This document shows, piece after piece, positions 25,213 to 37,529 of a stretch of 64,000 bases of DNA; within the stretch, counting starts at the first letter, position 1; each line of letters begins with the position of its first letter. The position numbers and the translations under genes were made by a program. Source of the stretch: JACJWR01 sp963842975 (lineage in GTDB: Bacteria > Actinomycetota > Actinomycetes > S36-B12 > UBA10799); NCBI GenBank assembly GCA_963842975.1, contig CAWJIH010000013.1, positions 1 to 64,000 of the forward strand, read 5' to 3'. The notes under the pieces are model-generated. The model was not told where the DNA came from, did no database searches, and worked only from the letters and a program-made list of their open reading frames with translations.

Positions 25213-26814
25213 CTACCTGTGGGGAAACGAATGCGTGTCGTCTTCCACGTCCGCCACCAGCGGATCGAGCACGATGTCGGGGTTATCGCGTTCTAGGATC
25301 TGCATTTGCCAACGATTCGTAAGCAAGGCCAAGATCGCGCCATCGCTGCGAGTGGTGACCTCGGTGCCGGTGCGCCGCTCGATCGATTCGACATCTTCCA
25401 CCCGGGTTCGGCGTGCGAGGGTATAGGGCAGGGATTCCAGCGTGACCGGCGCACGGAGTTCATGCTCGAGCCGGTGCGCCGCCACTTCGAACTGCATCGG
25501 GCCGACCGCGGCCAGGATCGGCTGCTGGTTGCCGCGACGTTCGGAACGCAGCACCTGGATGACACCCTCCTGGTCGAGTTGCTCGATGCCGCGCTGAAAT
25601 TGCTTGTAGCGGGAAGGGTCATTGGCCCGGACAACTTTGAAATGCTCCGGTGCGAAGGACGGGATCGGCGGAAACTCCACCGGCTGATCCATCCACAGCG
25701 TGTCGCCGGCGCGCAGCGAACCGGCGTTGACCAGCCCGATGACATCACCGGGGTAGGCCACCTCCAGCGTTTCACGCTCGCGGCCGAACACCGAGTGAGC
25801 GTATTTGGTGGCGAAGGAGCGCTTGGTCTGGGCGTGCGTGACCACATCGCCGCGGTGGAAAACACCGGAGCAGACCCGGGCAAATGCCAACCTATCCCGG
25901 TGGGCCGTATCCATTCCGGCCTGAACCTTGAAAACCTGCGCGCTGAAGGGCCCATCGACGGGTCGGGCGCTGCCATCCACCGCCGGGCGGCTCCACGGCG
26001 GGGGAGCCAAGTCATACAGCACGTCGAGGAGTTGTCCGACACCGAAGTTGAGCACCGCGGAAGTGAACAGCACCGGTGTGGCGCGCTGGTCCAGGTAGCC
26101 CTGATGGTCGAAGTCGTAGCCATCGGCGGCGAGGAGTTCGTGCTCCATCACAGCTTCCAGCCAGGCATCGCCCTCTTCGGCCTCGGCCTGCGCAGCGGAC
26201 ATGCGTTCCGACGGTGCGATCGAGGCCCCACCAGCAGTAGGCCGGAACCTGATGAACTCACCGGTCCGGCGATCCAACACGCCCCGAAAGTCCCCGGCGA
26301 TGCCCACTGGCCAGGTCAACGGAGTGGGGCGCAGGCCGGTCCGGGCGCTGATCTCGTCCATCAAATCGAGGGCGTCCATACCCGGTCGGTCCCACTTGTT
26401 GACCACAGTGATGATCGGCAACTTGCGACTTGCGCAGACGCCGAACAGCTTCATGGTTTGCGCTTCGAGCCCCTTTGCTGCGTCCAGCAGCATCACCGCG
26501 CTGTCGACCGCGGTGAGCACTCGGTAGGTGTCCTCGGAGAAGTCCGAGTGACCTGGAGTGTCAACCAGGTTGACAACTGCATCGCGATAGCCGAACTGCA
26601 GGGCTGAGGATGTGATGGAAATGCCACGGTCCCGCTCCATCTCCATCCAGTCTGAGACCGTGCCGCGGCGCCCGGCTTTGCCGTGGATAGCACCGGCTTG
26701 GCCGATCGCCCGGGCATGTAGCGACAGCGCTTCGGTGAGGGTGGATTTACCTGCGTCGGGGTGGCTGATCACGGCGAAAGTGCGCCGCCGTGCTGCTTCC
26801 TCGATAACGCTCAT
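25213..26814 (-). CDS. prfC: Peptide chain release factor 3
   Basis: A 533-residue translational GTPase that recycles class I release factors from the ribosome. G motifs are clear: ISHPDAGKST (G1, residues about 16-25), the switch I region GAIHGKAGRRGTVSDWMEMERDRGIS, DTPGHSDFS (G3) and VNKWDRPG (G4). Domains II and III follow with the family's HGVIQVLRSE-like stretch (here EGVIQVLRSERR). The length matches RF3 and not EF-G. Its ATG overlaps the stop of the upstream ACT-domain gene by four bases, so the pair is an operon. Confidence 0.97.
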   Translation of the reverse strand: MSVIEEAARRRTFAVISHPDAGKSTLTEALSLHARAIGQAGAIHGKAGRRGTVSDWMEMERDRGISITSSALQFGYRDAVVNLVDTPGHSDFSEDTYRVLTAVDSAVMLLDAAKGLEAQTMKLFGVCASRKLPIITVVNKWDRPGMDALDLMDEISARTGLRPTPLTWPVGIAGDFRGVLDRRTGEFIRFRPTAGGASIAPSERMSAAQAEAEEGDAWLEAVMEHELLAADGYDFDHQGYLDQRATPVLFTSAVLNFGVGQLLDVLYDLAPPPWSRPAVDGSARPVDGPFSAQVFKVQAGMDTAHRDRLAFARVCSGVFHRGDVVTHAQTKRSFATKYAHSVFGRERETLEVAYPGDVIGLVNAGSLRAGDTLWMDQPVEFPPIPSFAPEHFKVVRANDPSRYKQFQRGIEQLDQEGVIQVLRSERRGNQQPILAAVGPMQFEVAAHRLEHELRAPVTLESLPYTLARRTRVEDVESIERRTGTEVTTRSDGAILALLTNRWQMQILERDNPDIVLDPLVADVEDDTHSFPHR

Positions 26815-27194
26815 GCAGCCTCAACTTCGTGACCGGCCGCGCGGAGGGCGGTCACGGCCGCTTCCAACGACTCGGCGCGCACCAGCACGTAGTCGGTGTC
26901 GAAAGTGGAGACCACGAACACGCTCACGCCCACCTCCGACAGTGGGCCTGCAATCGAGGCCAGCAAACCCACCATCTTGAAGTCCAGCGGTCCCACGACC
27001 TCGAGTGCCCGCCAATCCGGTTCAATCCGCACCTCAGGGTGGTCGGGGGCGGCATCTTGGGTGCACACAACGGAGATCTCTTCAGCGGTGCGTGCCGCAA
27101 CGAAGAACGAGGGGCCAGCTGGCGGCGCCGGCCAGGTCGCTTGGAGCGGCAGACGGCAGACGGCGAGGCGGTCGGACAGAACACGCAGCAACAT
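26811..27194 (-). CDS. ACT-domain protein (CASTOR/ACT_7-like)
   Basis: A 127-residue protein of two small ACT-like modules. The C-terminal one has DFKMVGLLASIAGPLSEVGVSVFVVSTFDTDYVLVR, the pattern of amino-acid-binding ACT_7 proteins. Such proteins are thought to sense amino acids, though most are not characterised. It is translationally coupled (ATGA) to prfC downstream. A role linked to translation or amino-acid status would fit but is only an inference. Confidence 0.85.
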   Translation of the reverse strand: MLLRVLSDRLAVCRLPLQATWPAPPAGPSFFVAARTAEEISVVCTQDAAPDHPEVRIEPDWRALEVVGPLDFKMVGLLASIAGPLSEVGVSVFVVSTFDTDYVLVRAESLEAAVTALRAAGHEVEAA

Positions 27195-27197
27195 GGG

Positions 27198-28169
27198 TCA
27201 AGTATGCGGGATGCTCAGATCTTCGCCGTCGTGGCCAAGCTCCGCACCCGCGCTGGTGGATCCCGCCGGTGGTTCGGCCTTGACATGGGTGAGGATCAGG
27301 TCAATCGCCTCCTCAGCCGCGTCGAGCATGGCCAGATGCCCTTGACCAGGCACCACCGACAGGCGGCTGTTCGGGATCAGCGCGGCCATTCGCTCGCCAT
27401 GCACCAACGGGATCACCAGGTCAGTGTCGCCGTGCCACAGGTACACCGGCGCGCTGATTCCGGCAATGTCGAAGCCCCACCAACGGCTGAAGAGCACGGC
27501 GTCATAGGCGACAGCCCGAAACGACTCACGGCCCGCGGAGAGTAGGTCGTCGAGGAACATCTCGCGCATCTCCGGTCGGGCCAAGAACTCCCGATCGGAG
27601 CGTGGGCCGATCGCCATGTAGATGTTGAAGATCGGTCCGGCCACTGGTGCGGCAAGCTTCAGCCCGGCCGACATCGCCCATGCCACTGGTTCCCGCACCA
27701 GGCCAAGGATCGGCTTGAGTTTGCGCAGCACCGGGATCACGCCACCGCCGCTGACCTTCTCGGGTCCGGCACTCGGTCCGACGCCACCCAGAACTGCGGC
27801 GGCGACGATTCGATCAGGCAGGGCCGAACACACGGCAAGGACGTAGGGTCCACCACCGGAAAGGCCGATCAGGCCAGCCTGATCGATGCCCAGCAGATCC
27901 ATGACTTGCTCGGCGTCGGCGGCGAAGTCGATGATCCGGCCGTAGTGATGCGGCGAGGATCGGCCGATCCCTGGACGTTCCACTCCCACGATTCGCACAC
28001 CCCGCTCGTGGGCATACTCGGCGGCCGCGGCCGGAACCTGCCGGCGGGCGCCAGGAGTGCCGTGGAACCACAAGATCGGGAAGCCATCTTTCGGGCCGAA
28101 CTCGGCGATTCCCACGGTGCGGCCGTCGCCTAGTTTGAGCGTGCGGGTCCGCCAGGAAGGAGGGGTCAT
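27198..28169 (-). CDS. Alpha/beta hydrolase
   Basis: About 323 residues with a classical alpha/beta-hydrolase fold: WFHGTPGARRQ (oxyanion region), IGLSGGGPYVLAVCSAL (nucleophile serine), LWHGDTDLVIP (acid) and GQGHLAMLD (histidine). The triad is complete. It belongs to the broad esterase/epoxide-hydrolase/lactonase group, and the substrate cannot be told. The ATG at 28169 lies just four bases from the stop of the diguanylate cyclase gene on the same strand, which favours that start and suggests cotranscription. Three bases separate it from the ACT gene, so four genes (cyclase, hydrolase, ACT, prfC) may form one transcript. Confidence 0.87.
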   Translation of the reverse strand: MTPPSWRTRTLKLGDGRTVGIAEFGPKDGFPILWFHGTPGARRQVPAAAAEYAHERGVRIVGVERPGIGRSSPHHYGRIIDFAADAEQVMDLLGIDQAGLIGLSGGGPYVLAVCSALPDRIVAAAVLGGVGPSAGPEKVSGGGVIPVLRKLKPILGLVREPVAWAMSAGLKLAAPVAGPIFNIYMAIGPRSDREFLARPEMREMFLDDLLSAGRESFRAVAYDAVLFSRWWGFDIAGISAPVYLWHGDTDLVIPLVHGERMAALIPNSRLSVVPGQGHLAMLDAAEEAIDLILTHVKAEPPAGSTSAGAELGHDGEDLSIPHT

Positions 28170-28173
28170 GAAC

Positions 28174-30426
28174 TCAGAGTACGGTGGCGATCGCCCAGCC
28201 ATCGCGCCCAGCCGCTTTCGCTTGGTAAAGCGCCGAGTCTGCCCGTTTGAGCGCCTCGTCAGCCGATTCGCCGGGTTGCACTAAGGCCACTCCCAGACTT
28301 GCGGTGATCCGCATGACGTTGCCTTCGTGCACGATGGGTTCGGTCAGCACCGCGTGGATCTTTGCGGCAGCGGCCTCGGCGGTGGCCTCGTCGCGCATGT
28401 CGGGAAGGGCCACCACGAACTCATCCCCGCCGATGCGCGCGACCACATCATCATGGCGCACGTTGGCGCTCAGGCGGTTGGCAACTTCGACCAGCACGGC
28501 ATCTCCGGCGGCATGGCCAAAAGTGTCATTGACCGGCTTGAAATCGTCCAAGTCCACGAAGATCACAGCAACGTGGTGGCCCGGGCTCACCTCAGCCTTG
28601 CTCAGCAGCGACCGCATCCGCTCAAGCAATTGGTGCCGGTTCGCCAGCGAGGTGAGAGCATCGTGGGCGGCCAGGAACCTCAGCTGCTCGCGGGCCTCGT
28701 GGGCCGCCGTGACATCCATGAACTGGGACACGTACGACACCGGGGAGCCCTCGTCGTCCTTGAGCAGCCCGACCGAGTGCTCCGCCCATAACTGCCGGCC
28801 GTCGGCGTCGCGCAGTCGCACATCGTGGCGGGACGATTCGCTGCGCCCAGACAACACCGCTCCGCGCATCGCCCGGTCGAGGTCGTCGTCGGCGGGATCG
28901 AGCACGTCTACCAAGCCGGATTCCAGGAGCCAGCGTTCGGTGCGTCCCAGCATGCGGCACAACGCCGGGTTGACCTCGAGGAACCGTCGTTCAAGATCCA
29001 GCACAGCCATGCCGACCGGGGCGTACGCCATCGCGAGTCGAAACCTGCGCTCGGAACGAGCCAGCGCCTGTTCGGCTCGGACCTGGGCATCGACATCTTG
29101 AAAGCCGCTGATCCGGGCGATCAATTCGCCATCGGCATCGAGCACCGGAGTGGCCAGTTGGGAGAACCAACGGTAGCTGCCATCAGCAGTGAGCAATCTG
29201 ATCCGTCCTGCTGCTGGTTCACCGGAGGTCATTCGCGCCGCATGCTCCCGGGTCCCGGCAACATCATTGGGATGGAAGAACTCCAACCCGTTGTGCCCCA
29301 CGAGGTCCTCTGGTTGCCAGCCCAGGGCGCGGGTGATGGAGGGGGAAACCCACTCGATTTCGAAGGCCCGCACCGTTCGAATGGTGAAGTCGGAGGAGAC
29401 CTCTGCCAGCAGGCGGTAGTGCTCCTGGGACGCTTGCAGGTCCTCTTGTGCTGCGCGCAACTCCGTGATGTCGTGAGCGGTGCCCTCCAAGACGATGCTG
29501 CCGTCGGGCCGGACTCTGCGCCGCCCCCAATTCAGCGTCCACGTGGTGCGGCCGTCCCGGTGCAGCCAGCGAAATTCGAACTGGACGCTGCGACCCGGTG
29601 CGGCCGACAGTGCAGCGGCCACCTTGTCGGCATCGCGTCGATCAAGGATTCGGCGCATGGTGTTGGGATCGTTCATATAGTCATCGCTGGTGTAGCCGCC
29701 CCACTGCCGGACGTTTGGGCTGATGTATTCCACCCGCACCACCGGATCCGTCTGAATCTTGTAGAAGACGTTGCCGGACGCCTCCGAAAGCTCGCGAAAC
29801 CAACGGTCCGCTGGCTCCACTCCAGTGACGACCCCAGAGGCAGCGGCCGGGGCCACCTCGGTTGGAAGTCGAATGGGGTCCGGGCGTTGCCAATCCGCCA
29901 GCGCCCGGAGGAGCTCGTCGACACAGGAGCCCGTGCTGCGGTTGGCCGAATCAATGAATACATCATGCGAGCAAAACGTGTGCACCACTGCGGAAACTTC
30001 ACGCAGGTCGTTGGCTGGCAGTGAGTCGTGTTCGCCGTCTGGGGGCGCGAGCTCTTCGACCGGGCAGGTCCAGGCGACGCGGTAGGTGGGAACGTCTGCC
30101 AGTGCCGCCGTCAGCGATGCTGCGGTTGCGTCGTCGGTGAGCCAGGAGTTGACGATCACGCGATTTCCGGCTTCGACCAAAGCCCGAACTGCGGGTCCGA
30201 TCCCGTCCAACAACCGACGCAGCTCAGGGCCACAATCTGACATCAGCGCGGGCTGATCACCCGTTGACATGGCCAGAAAGTCATCGAACCCGATCAATAG
30301 GTAGGGGTGTGGCAGGCGCCGCCGCAGCATTTCGCAGAATTCGCGGGCAGCCTCGCAGGGCGGGCCATTGACTAGAATCACGTCTGGAGTTTCGGCCTGG
30401 GAATATGCGCCCGACAGCTCGGCCAT
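28174..30426 (-). CDS. Multi-PAS diguanylate cyclase with a kinase-like N-terminal domain
   Basis: About 750 residues. Residues about 10-180 resemble the chloramphenicol phosphotransferase-like nucleotide-kinase fold (VILVNGPPCEAAREF, LLIGFDDFLAM), but the P-loop has no GKS/T, so ATP binding is doubtful. Three PAS domains follow (around 205-320, 325-445 and 450-575), the first two followed by PAC-like motifs (TAHDITELRAAQEDL, SGFQDVDAQVRAEQAL). The GGDEF domain ends the protein with an intact GGDEF (about residues 666-670) and, five residues before it, RHDD, the RxxD product-inhibition site. It should therefore make cyclic di-GMP in response to signals from the PAS domains. No EAL domain and no membrane segment are present. 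A GTG at 30441 is an alternative start. Confidence 0.88.
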   Translation of the reverse strand: MAELSGAYSQAETPDVILVNGPPCEAAREFCEMLRRRLPHPYLLIGFDDFLAMSTGDQPALMSDCGPELRRLLDGIGPAVRALVEAGNRVIVNSWLTDDATAASLTAALADVPTYRVAWTCPVEELAPPDGEHDSLPANDLREVSAVVHTFCSHDVFIDSANRSTGSCVDELLRALADWQRPDPIRLPTEVAPAAASGVVTGVEPADRWFRELSEASGNVFYKIQTDPVVRVEYISPNVRQWGGYTSDDYMNDPNTMRRILDRRDADKVAAALSAAPGRSVQFEFRWLHRDGRTTWTLNWGRRRVRPDGSIVLEGTAHDITELRAAQEDLQASQEHYRLLAEVSSDFTIRTVRAFEIEWVSPSITRALGWQPEDLVGHNGLEFFHPNDVAGTREHAARMTSGEPAAGRIRLLTADGSYRWFSQLATPVLDADGELIARISGFQDVDAQVRAEQALARSERRFRLAMAYAPVGMAVLDLERRFLEVNPALCRMLGRTERWLLESGLVDVLDPADDDLDRAMRGAVLSGRSESSRHDVRLRDADGRQLWAEHSVGLLKDDEGSPVSYVSQFMDVTAAHEAREQLRFLAAHDALTSLANRHQLLERMRSLLSKAEVSPGHHVAVIFVDLDDFKPVNDTFGHAAGDAVLVEVANRLSANVRHDDVVARIGGDEFVVALPDMRDEATAEAAAAKIHAVLTEPIVHEGNVMRITASLGVALVQPGESADEALKRADSALYQAKAAGRDGWAIATVL

Positions 30427-30638
30427 GGGCCACTCTCGCACGGAATCTGACGCGGATGCGACTCGACATCCTCCTCCGACTGCGGCAACGCTTCGACCTT
30501 GATGTCGAAGGCGAGCAGCGGATGGCAGCGAAGGCCAAGAGTGTGGCCCACAAGTACCTGATCAAGCGGGAAGGCGCCCTGGCCACGCCTGCGCAATAGC
30601 GCGAATCTAGTGGAATCTAGTGTCAACTAGGTTTCCGT

Positions 30639-30654
30639 TATACATTCGTATACT
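30639..30654 (+). promoter_or_regulatory. Promoter/palindrome before the AAA ATPase gene
   Basis: TATAC-ATTC-GTATA (30639-30652) is a perfect inverted repeat in an A/T-rich island, and TATACT (30649-30654) within it is a near-consensus -10 hexamer 16 bases before the ATG. A regulator bound to the palindrome would block the promoter. Upstream, GAATCTAGTG is directly repeated at 30603-30622. Confidence 0.5.
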
Positions 30655-30670
30655 TTGCTAGACTCCCGGA

Positions 30671-31855
30671 ATGGATCCGGTTCGTAATCCCTATGCTCCC
30701 GGAGCTGGCCGAACCCCCTCTGCGCTGGTCGGCCGCGATCAGCCCATCGATAGATGGAACACCAGCCTGCGCCGGATCGAAACTGGTCGGACCGACCAAT
30801 CGCTGGTCCTCTACGGCCTGCGAGGTGTCGGCAAGACCGTCTTGCTGGGTCGGCTCAGGCGGGACGCGGAGAACCGAGACTGGATCGTCGCCCAAGTGGA
30901 GGCCGGCACCGGCAAGACCCTGCGGGAATCACTTGCTTCGGCGCTGCATGCGCCACTTGCAGACCTGGCGCGGCCCACCGCCGGCCGGCGCATCCTACGT
31001 GCGCTGAAGACGGCCACCAGTTTCCAAGCCACAGTGGGCTCGGATGGCACCTGGACGTTTGGCCTCGACCTCGCGAACGTCGCCGGGGGAGGGGCAGATT
31101 CGGGCAGCTTGGAAATGGACTTCAGCAAGTTGATTCGGGATGTGTCTGAGGCCGCGCGATCCGAGGGTGTGGGCCTGGCGATCCTGATCGACGAGGCGCA
31201 AGACCTCAGCACGGAGGAACTGACTGCGGTGTGTGCGTCGGCGCACCTGGCGGGGCAGCGGGAATGGGCCTGCCTGTTCGCGCTGGCGGGTCTGCCCAGC
31301 CTGCCGCGAGTGCTCGCCGAGGCGAAGTCGTACGCCGAACGACTCTTCCTTTTCGAACGCATCGAACAACTCGACGAACGGCTCGCGGCGCTTGCGCTGG
31401 TTGACCCCGCGGCCATTGAAGGCGTGACCTGGGAGCCTGAAGCGGTTGACCTCTTGGTGCGCGATGCCGATGGCTACCCCTACTTCCTGCAGCAGTTCGG
31501 ACAAGAGGCATGGAACGAGGCCTCCGGGCGAACCATTACCTGGACCGATGCGCGAGTCGCCTCAGCGCGTGGGCTGGCAGCTCTCGACAACGGCTTCTTT
31601 CGCTCCCGGTGGGACCGCGCGACCCGGGCCGAACAAGGCTACTTGCGCGCCATGGCCGTCGACGGCGACCACGGCAGCGTTGCGAGAGCAGTGTCCGAAC
31701 GGATGGGTCGCAGCCTGCAAAGCCTTGGCCCCGTCCGCGCCCGGCTGATCAGCAAAGGTTTGGTGTACGCGCCGGAGCACGGCATGGTCGCTTTCACCGT
31801 GCCGGGCATGGCGTCTTTCATCAAGCGGCAGTCAATCGACGAGCTCACCCCTTGA
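30671..31855 (+). CDS. AAA-family ATP-binding protein
   Basis: A 394-residue P-loop ATPase. Walker A is LYGLRGVGKTVLLGRL (about residues 47-62) and Walker B is LAILIDEAQDLS. A sensor-like segment and a C-terminal helical region then lead to a winged-helix-like end (RMGRSLQSLGPVRARLISKGLVY). This is the layout of the common actinobacterial AAA_16/Cdc6-like ATP-binding proteins, whose role is mostly unknown. It is often annotated as an orphan ATPase. Its 3' end overlaps the 3' end of sdhB by 11 bases on the other strand. It has its own promoter with a palindrome, and no partner gene next to it. Confidence 0.85.
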   Translation: MDPVRNPYAPGAGRTPSALVGRDQPIDRWNTSLRRIETGRTDQSLVLYGLRGVGKTVLLGRLRRDAENRDWIVAQVEAGTGKTLRESLASALHAPLADLARPTAGRRILRALKTATSFQATVGSDGTWTFGLDLANVAGGGADSGSLEMDFSKLIRDVSEAARSEGVGLAILIDEAQDLSTEELTAVCASAHLAGQREWACLFALAGLPSLPRVLAEAKSYAERLFLFERIEQLDERLAALALVDPAAIEGVTWEPEAVDLLVRDADGYPYFLQQFGQEAWNEASGRTITWTDARVASARGLAALDNGFFRSRWDRATRAEQGYLRAMAVDGDHGSVARAVSERMGRSLQSLGPVRARLISKGLVYAPEHGMVAFTVPGMASFIKRQSIDELTP

Positions 31856-32590
31856 AGATCAGCGCCCGCTTGACCTCTTGAATCGCTTTGGTCACCTCGA
31901 TGCCGCGGGGGCAGGCGTCAGTGCAGTTGAAGGTGGTGCGGCAACGCCACACACCCTCCTTGGAGTTGAGGATCTCGAGCCGCTGCGCGGCGCCGGCGTC
32001 GCGGGAGTCGAAGATGAAGCGGTGGGCACCCACGATGGCGGCCGGGCCGAAATACTGCGAATCGGTCCAGAACACCGGGCACGAGGTGGTGCAGCAGGCA
32101 CACAGGATGCACTTGGTTGTGTCATCGAAGGTGGCCCGATCCGCCACTGACTGCAACCGCTCCCGGGTCGGATCGTGACCATCCGGAATCAAGAACGGTA
32201 GGACTTCGCGATAGGCATCGAAGAAGGGTTCCATGTCGACGACCATGTCCTTCTCCAGCGGCAGGCCTCTGATCGCCTCCACCTTCACCGGCTTCTTGAC
32301 GTTGAGATCCTTCACCAACGTCTTGCACGCCAACCGGTTGCGGTCGTTGATGCGCATCGCGTCGGATCCACAAATGCCGTGCGCGCATGAGCGGCGGAAG
32401 GTCAAGGTGCCGTCGATCTCGTCCTTGATCTTTTGCAGCACCGTGAGCACCCGGTCGGTCGGAAGGCACGCAACGACGTAGTCCTCCCAATGGGGCTTGA
32501 CGTCGACCTCGGGGTTGTAGCGGTGCAGCCTGAACGTGACGTCGACTGTGCGCAACGCGGGGTCGACGTCCTGGGTGGCGGTGTCAGACA

Positions 32591-32591
<1 letters not shown>
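31845..32591 (-). CDS. sdhB: Succinate dehydrogenase iron-sulfur subunit
   Basis: A 248-residue subunit that passes electrons from the flavoprotein to quinone. The plant-type ferredoxin part has Cys69, Cys74 and Cys89 (SCAHGICGSDAM, NRLAC) with Asp77 in place of the fourth cysteine, as in many SdhB proteins. The C-terminal part has CILCACCTTSCPVFW and CRTTFNCTDACPRGI for the [4Fe-4S] and [3Fe-4S] clusters. It follows sdhA with a one-base TGATG overlap and is the last gene of the operon. Confidence 0.97.
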
Positions 32592-34348
<1,757 letters not shown>

Positions 34349-34358
34349 CGAAACTCCC

Positions 34359-34835
34359 TTAGCCGATGGCTGGGTCGAAGGTGAAGATGACGAGCGTCCC
34401 GAGAATCACAGTGAACACCGCCGCGACGTAGAGGATGGTCTGCAACCAGAACCGGGTCCTCGGCTTCTCGGCGTAGTCGTTAATGACGGTACGTAGACCG
34501 TTGGTGCCGTGCAACATGGCCAGCCACAGTTGCAGCAGATCCCAGACCTGCCAGAACGGCGACGACCAGCGACCGGCGACGAAAGCGAAGTTGATGCGTT
34601 GCACGCCGCCGTCGAGGATATTCATGATGAACAGGTGACCCAGCACCAAGAACACCAGCACGATGCCGGAAACCCGCATGAAGATCCAGGAGTACAACTC
34701 AAAGTTCGAACGGCCAGACCGCTTGGAGCGCGGCTGGGCCAGGGCCGGGGCGATCGCCTGCGGCGGGACCGGTACCCGTGCGGCTTTCAGATCGTCCGGT
34801 TCGATGTCGGCGCTGCCGGGAAGGGTTTCACTCAT
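34359..34835 (-). CDS. sdhD: Succinate dehydrogenase membrane anchor subunit
   Basis: A 158-residue anchor with a polar N-terminal 50 residues and three helices: about 52-76 (IFMRVSGIVLVFLVLGHLFIMN), 88-110 and 128-150. The haem-ligand-type histidine is in the first helix (LGHLF). The quinone site lies at the interface with SdhC and SdhB. The ATG at 34835 overlaps the sdhC stop by four bases; longer in-frame extensions are not needed. Part of the sdhCDAB operon. Confidence 0.92.
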   Translation of the reverse strand: MSETLPGSADIEPDDLKAARVPVPPQAIAPALAQPRSKRSGRSNFELYSWIFMRVSGIVLVFLVLGHLFIMNILDGGVQRINFAFVAGRWSSPFWQVWDLLQLWLAMLHGTNGLRTVINDYAEKPRTRFWLQTILYVAAVFTVILGTLVIFTFDPAIG

Positions 34836-35245
34836 GATGTGCTCCCGAAGAGTGCCTCGACGGTGTGCATCATCATGTAGTAGGTGCCGGGGATCATCAC
34901 GACTACCCAGACCACAGCAACCACCCACAACATTTGCTTCTGGTAGCGCGGGCCCTTGGCCCAGAAGTCGACGAGGACCACTCGGATCCCATTGAGCGCG
35001 TGATAGAGCACCGCTCCGACGAGGCCAACTTCAAGAAGGTTGACGATCGGCGTCTTGTAGGTGGCGATCACCAGGTCGTAGGCGTCTGGCGAGACGCGGA
35101 CCAAAGCGGTGTCGAGAACGTGGACGAGTAGAAAAAAGAACACCGCAACGCCGGTGATGCGCTGCAATGCCCAGGACCACATTCCCTGACCGCCGCGGTA
35201 GATGGACACGGGGTTCCGCGTCCGAGCCGCAGTTGTCGAGGCCAC
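34832..35245 (-). CDS. sdhC: Succinate dehydrogenase cytochrome b subunit
   Basis: A 137-residue membrane subunit with three helices (ITGVAVFFFLLVHVLDTAL, LLEVGLVGAVLYHALNGIRVV, VVAVVWVVVMIPGTYYMM). The RxTG motif at the start of the first helix (LQRITGVA) and the HALNGIR motif in the second are the usual quinone/haem signatures. It is the first gene of the sdh operon, and the 118 bases before it are shared with the divergent acyl-CoA mutase gene. Confidence 0.93.
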   Translation of the reverse strand: MASTTAARTRNPVSIYRGGQGMWSWALQRITGVAVFFFLLVHVLDTALVRVSPDAYDLVIATYKTPIVNLLEVGLVGAVLYHALNGIRVVLVDFWAKGPRYQKQMLWVVAVVWVVVMIPGTYYMMMHTVEALFGSTS

Positions 35246-35363
35246 TTCACAACTCCTCAGGGCTAGACCGGAGCAGGACGGACACCTGCACCACGCACGA
35301 TCCTAGCGCGAGAGTTCCAAGCCTGCCGCCTTGGTCCAACGCGGCGCGGATAGTCTGGTGCAC

Positions 35364-36944
<1,581 letters not shown>

Positions 36945-36991
36945 CGGCGCTGCCGGGAGTGAAATTCTGTCGCTGGTGGACTTGCGCTCAT

Positions 36992-37034
36992 AACTGAGGT
37001 TTATCGGGTCGGATCCGGCCGATAAACCTCAGTT
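36992..37034. terminator. Perfect 16-base inverted repeat between convergent genes
   Basis: AACTGAGGTTTATCGG (36992-37007) pairs perfectly with its complement at 37019-37034, with an 11-base loop. It lies in the gap between the mutase gene and the gamma-glutamylcyclotransferase gene and would work for both strands. The T-run is weak. Confidence 0.75.
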
Positions 37035-37076
37035 TCGGGCGCGGTTGTGAGCGCGGGCCGACGGCACGACTGCCGC

Positions 37077-37529
37077 TTAGGGCCCGACTGACCGGCAGGG
37101 CCGGGTGCGCAGGTCGCGCACGTAGTCGGCTGGGGCGCCGGCAGCCTCGGCCGCGTCGGCAAGAATGCCCAAGTAGCGTGCCGAGGGCAGGCCACCCTCG
37201 TAGTCGTCGAGGATGTAGAGCCAGGCCAGTTTGCGGCCTTCCAGGGTCTCCACGCGAACCCGGATCTTCACGTACACGCCAAGTGCGGTGCCCTCCCACT
37301 CGTCGAGCGCGGCCTCGTCCCAGTCCGGCACGTCGTAGAGCATCACGAACACCTGGGCAGCGGGGTCCTCGACCAGCGTGGCCAAGGCGCCTTCCCAGGC
37401 GAAGTCCTCACCGCCGAAGGTGAGTCGCCAACCATGGAGCCAACCCGTGCCACGGGCAGGGGAGGTCGGCGCCCGTTGCGACATCTGGGCAGGGTCGAGG
37501 TTCGAGCCGTAGGCGGCGTACAAGGCCAT
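37077..37529 (-). CDS. Gamma-glutamylcyclotransferase-like protein
   Basis: A 150-residue protein of the GGCT fold. The glycine-rich loop YAAYGSNLDPAQM opens the protein, and DEWEGTALGVYVKIRV and the acidic DDYEGGLPSARYLGIL near the C-terminus are typical of the family, which forms 5-oxoproline from gamma-glutamyl compounds. Actinobacterial members are mostly uncharacterised. The ATG at 37529 directly precedes the signature; a longer start at 37622 would add 31 unlikely residues. Its start is 130 bases from the divergent flavoprotein gene. Confidence 0.88.
   Translation of the reverse strand: MALYAAYGSNLDPAQMSQRAPTSPARGTGWLHGWRLTFGGEDFAWEGALATLVEDPAAQVFVMLYDVPDWDEAALDEWEGTALGVYVKIRVRVETLEGRKLAWLYILDDYEGGLPSARYLGILADAAEAAGAPADYVRDLRTRPCRSVGP

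Noticed and set aside
25213..26814. Tetracycline-resistance ribosomal protection protein or EF-G
   Set aside because: The length of 533 residues and the SHPDAGKST, DTPGHSDF and NKWDRPG motifs fit RF3; EF-G-like proteins are about 640-700 residues.
30405..30599. 64-codon plus-strand frame between the diguanylate cyclase and AAA ATPase genes
   Set aside because: The end (RFDLDVEGEQRMAAKAKSVA) looks protein-like, but there is no ribosome binding site, no recognisable family and it overlaps the start of the minus-strand gene; it may be a gene remnant.
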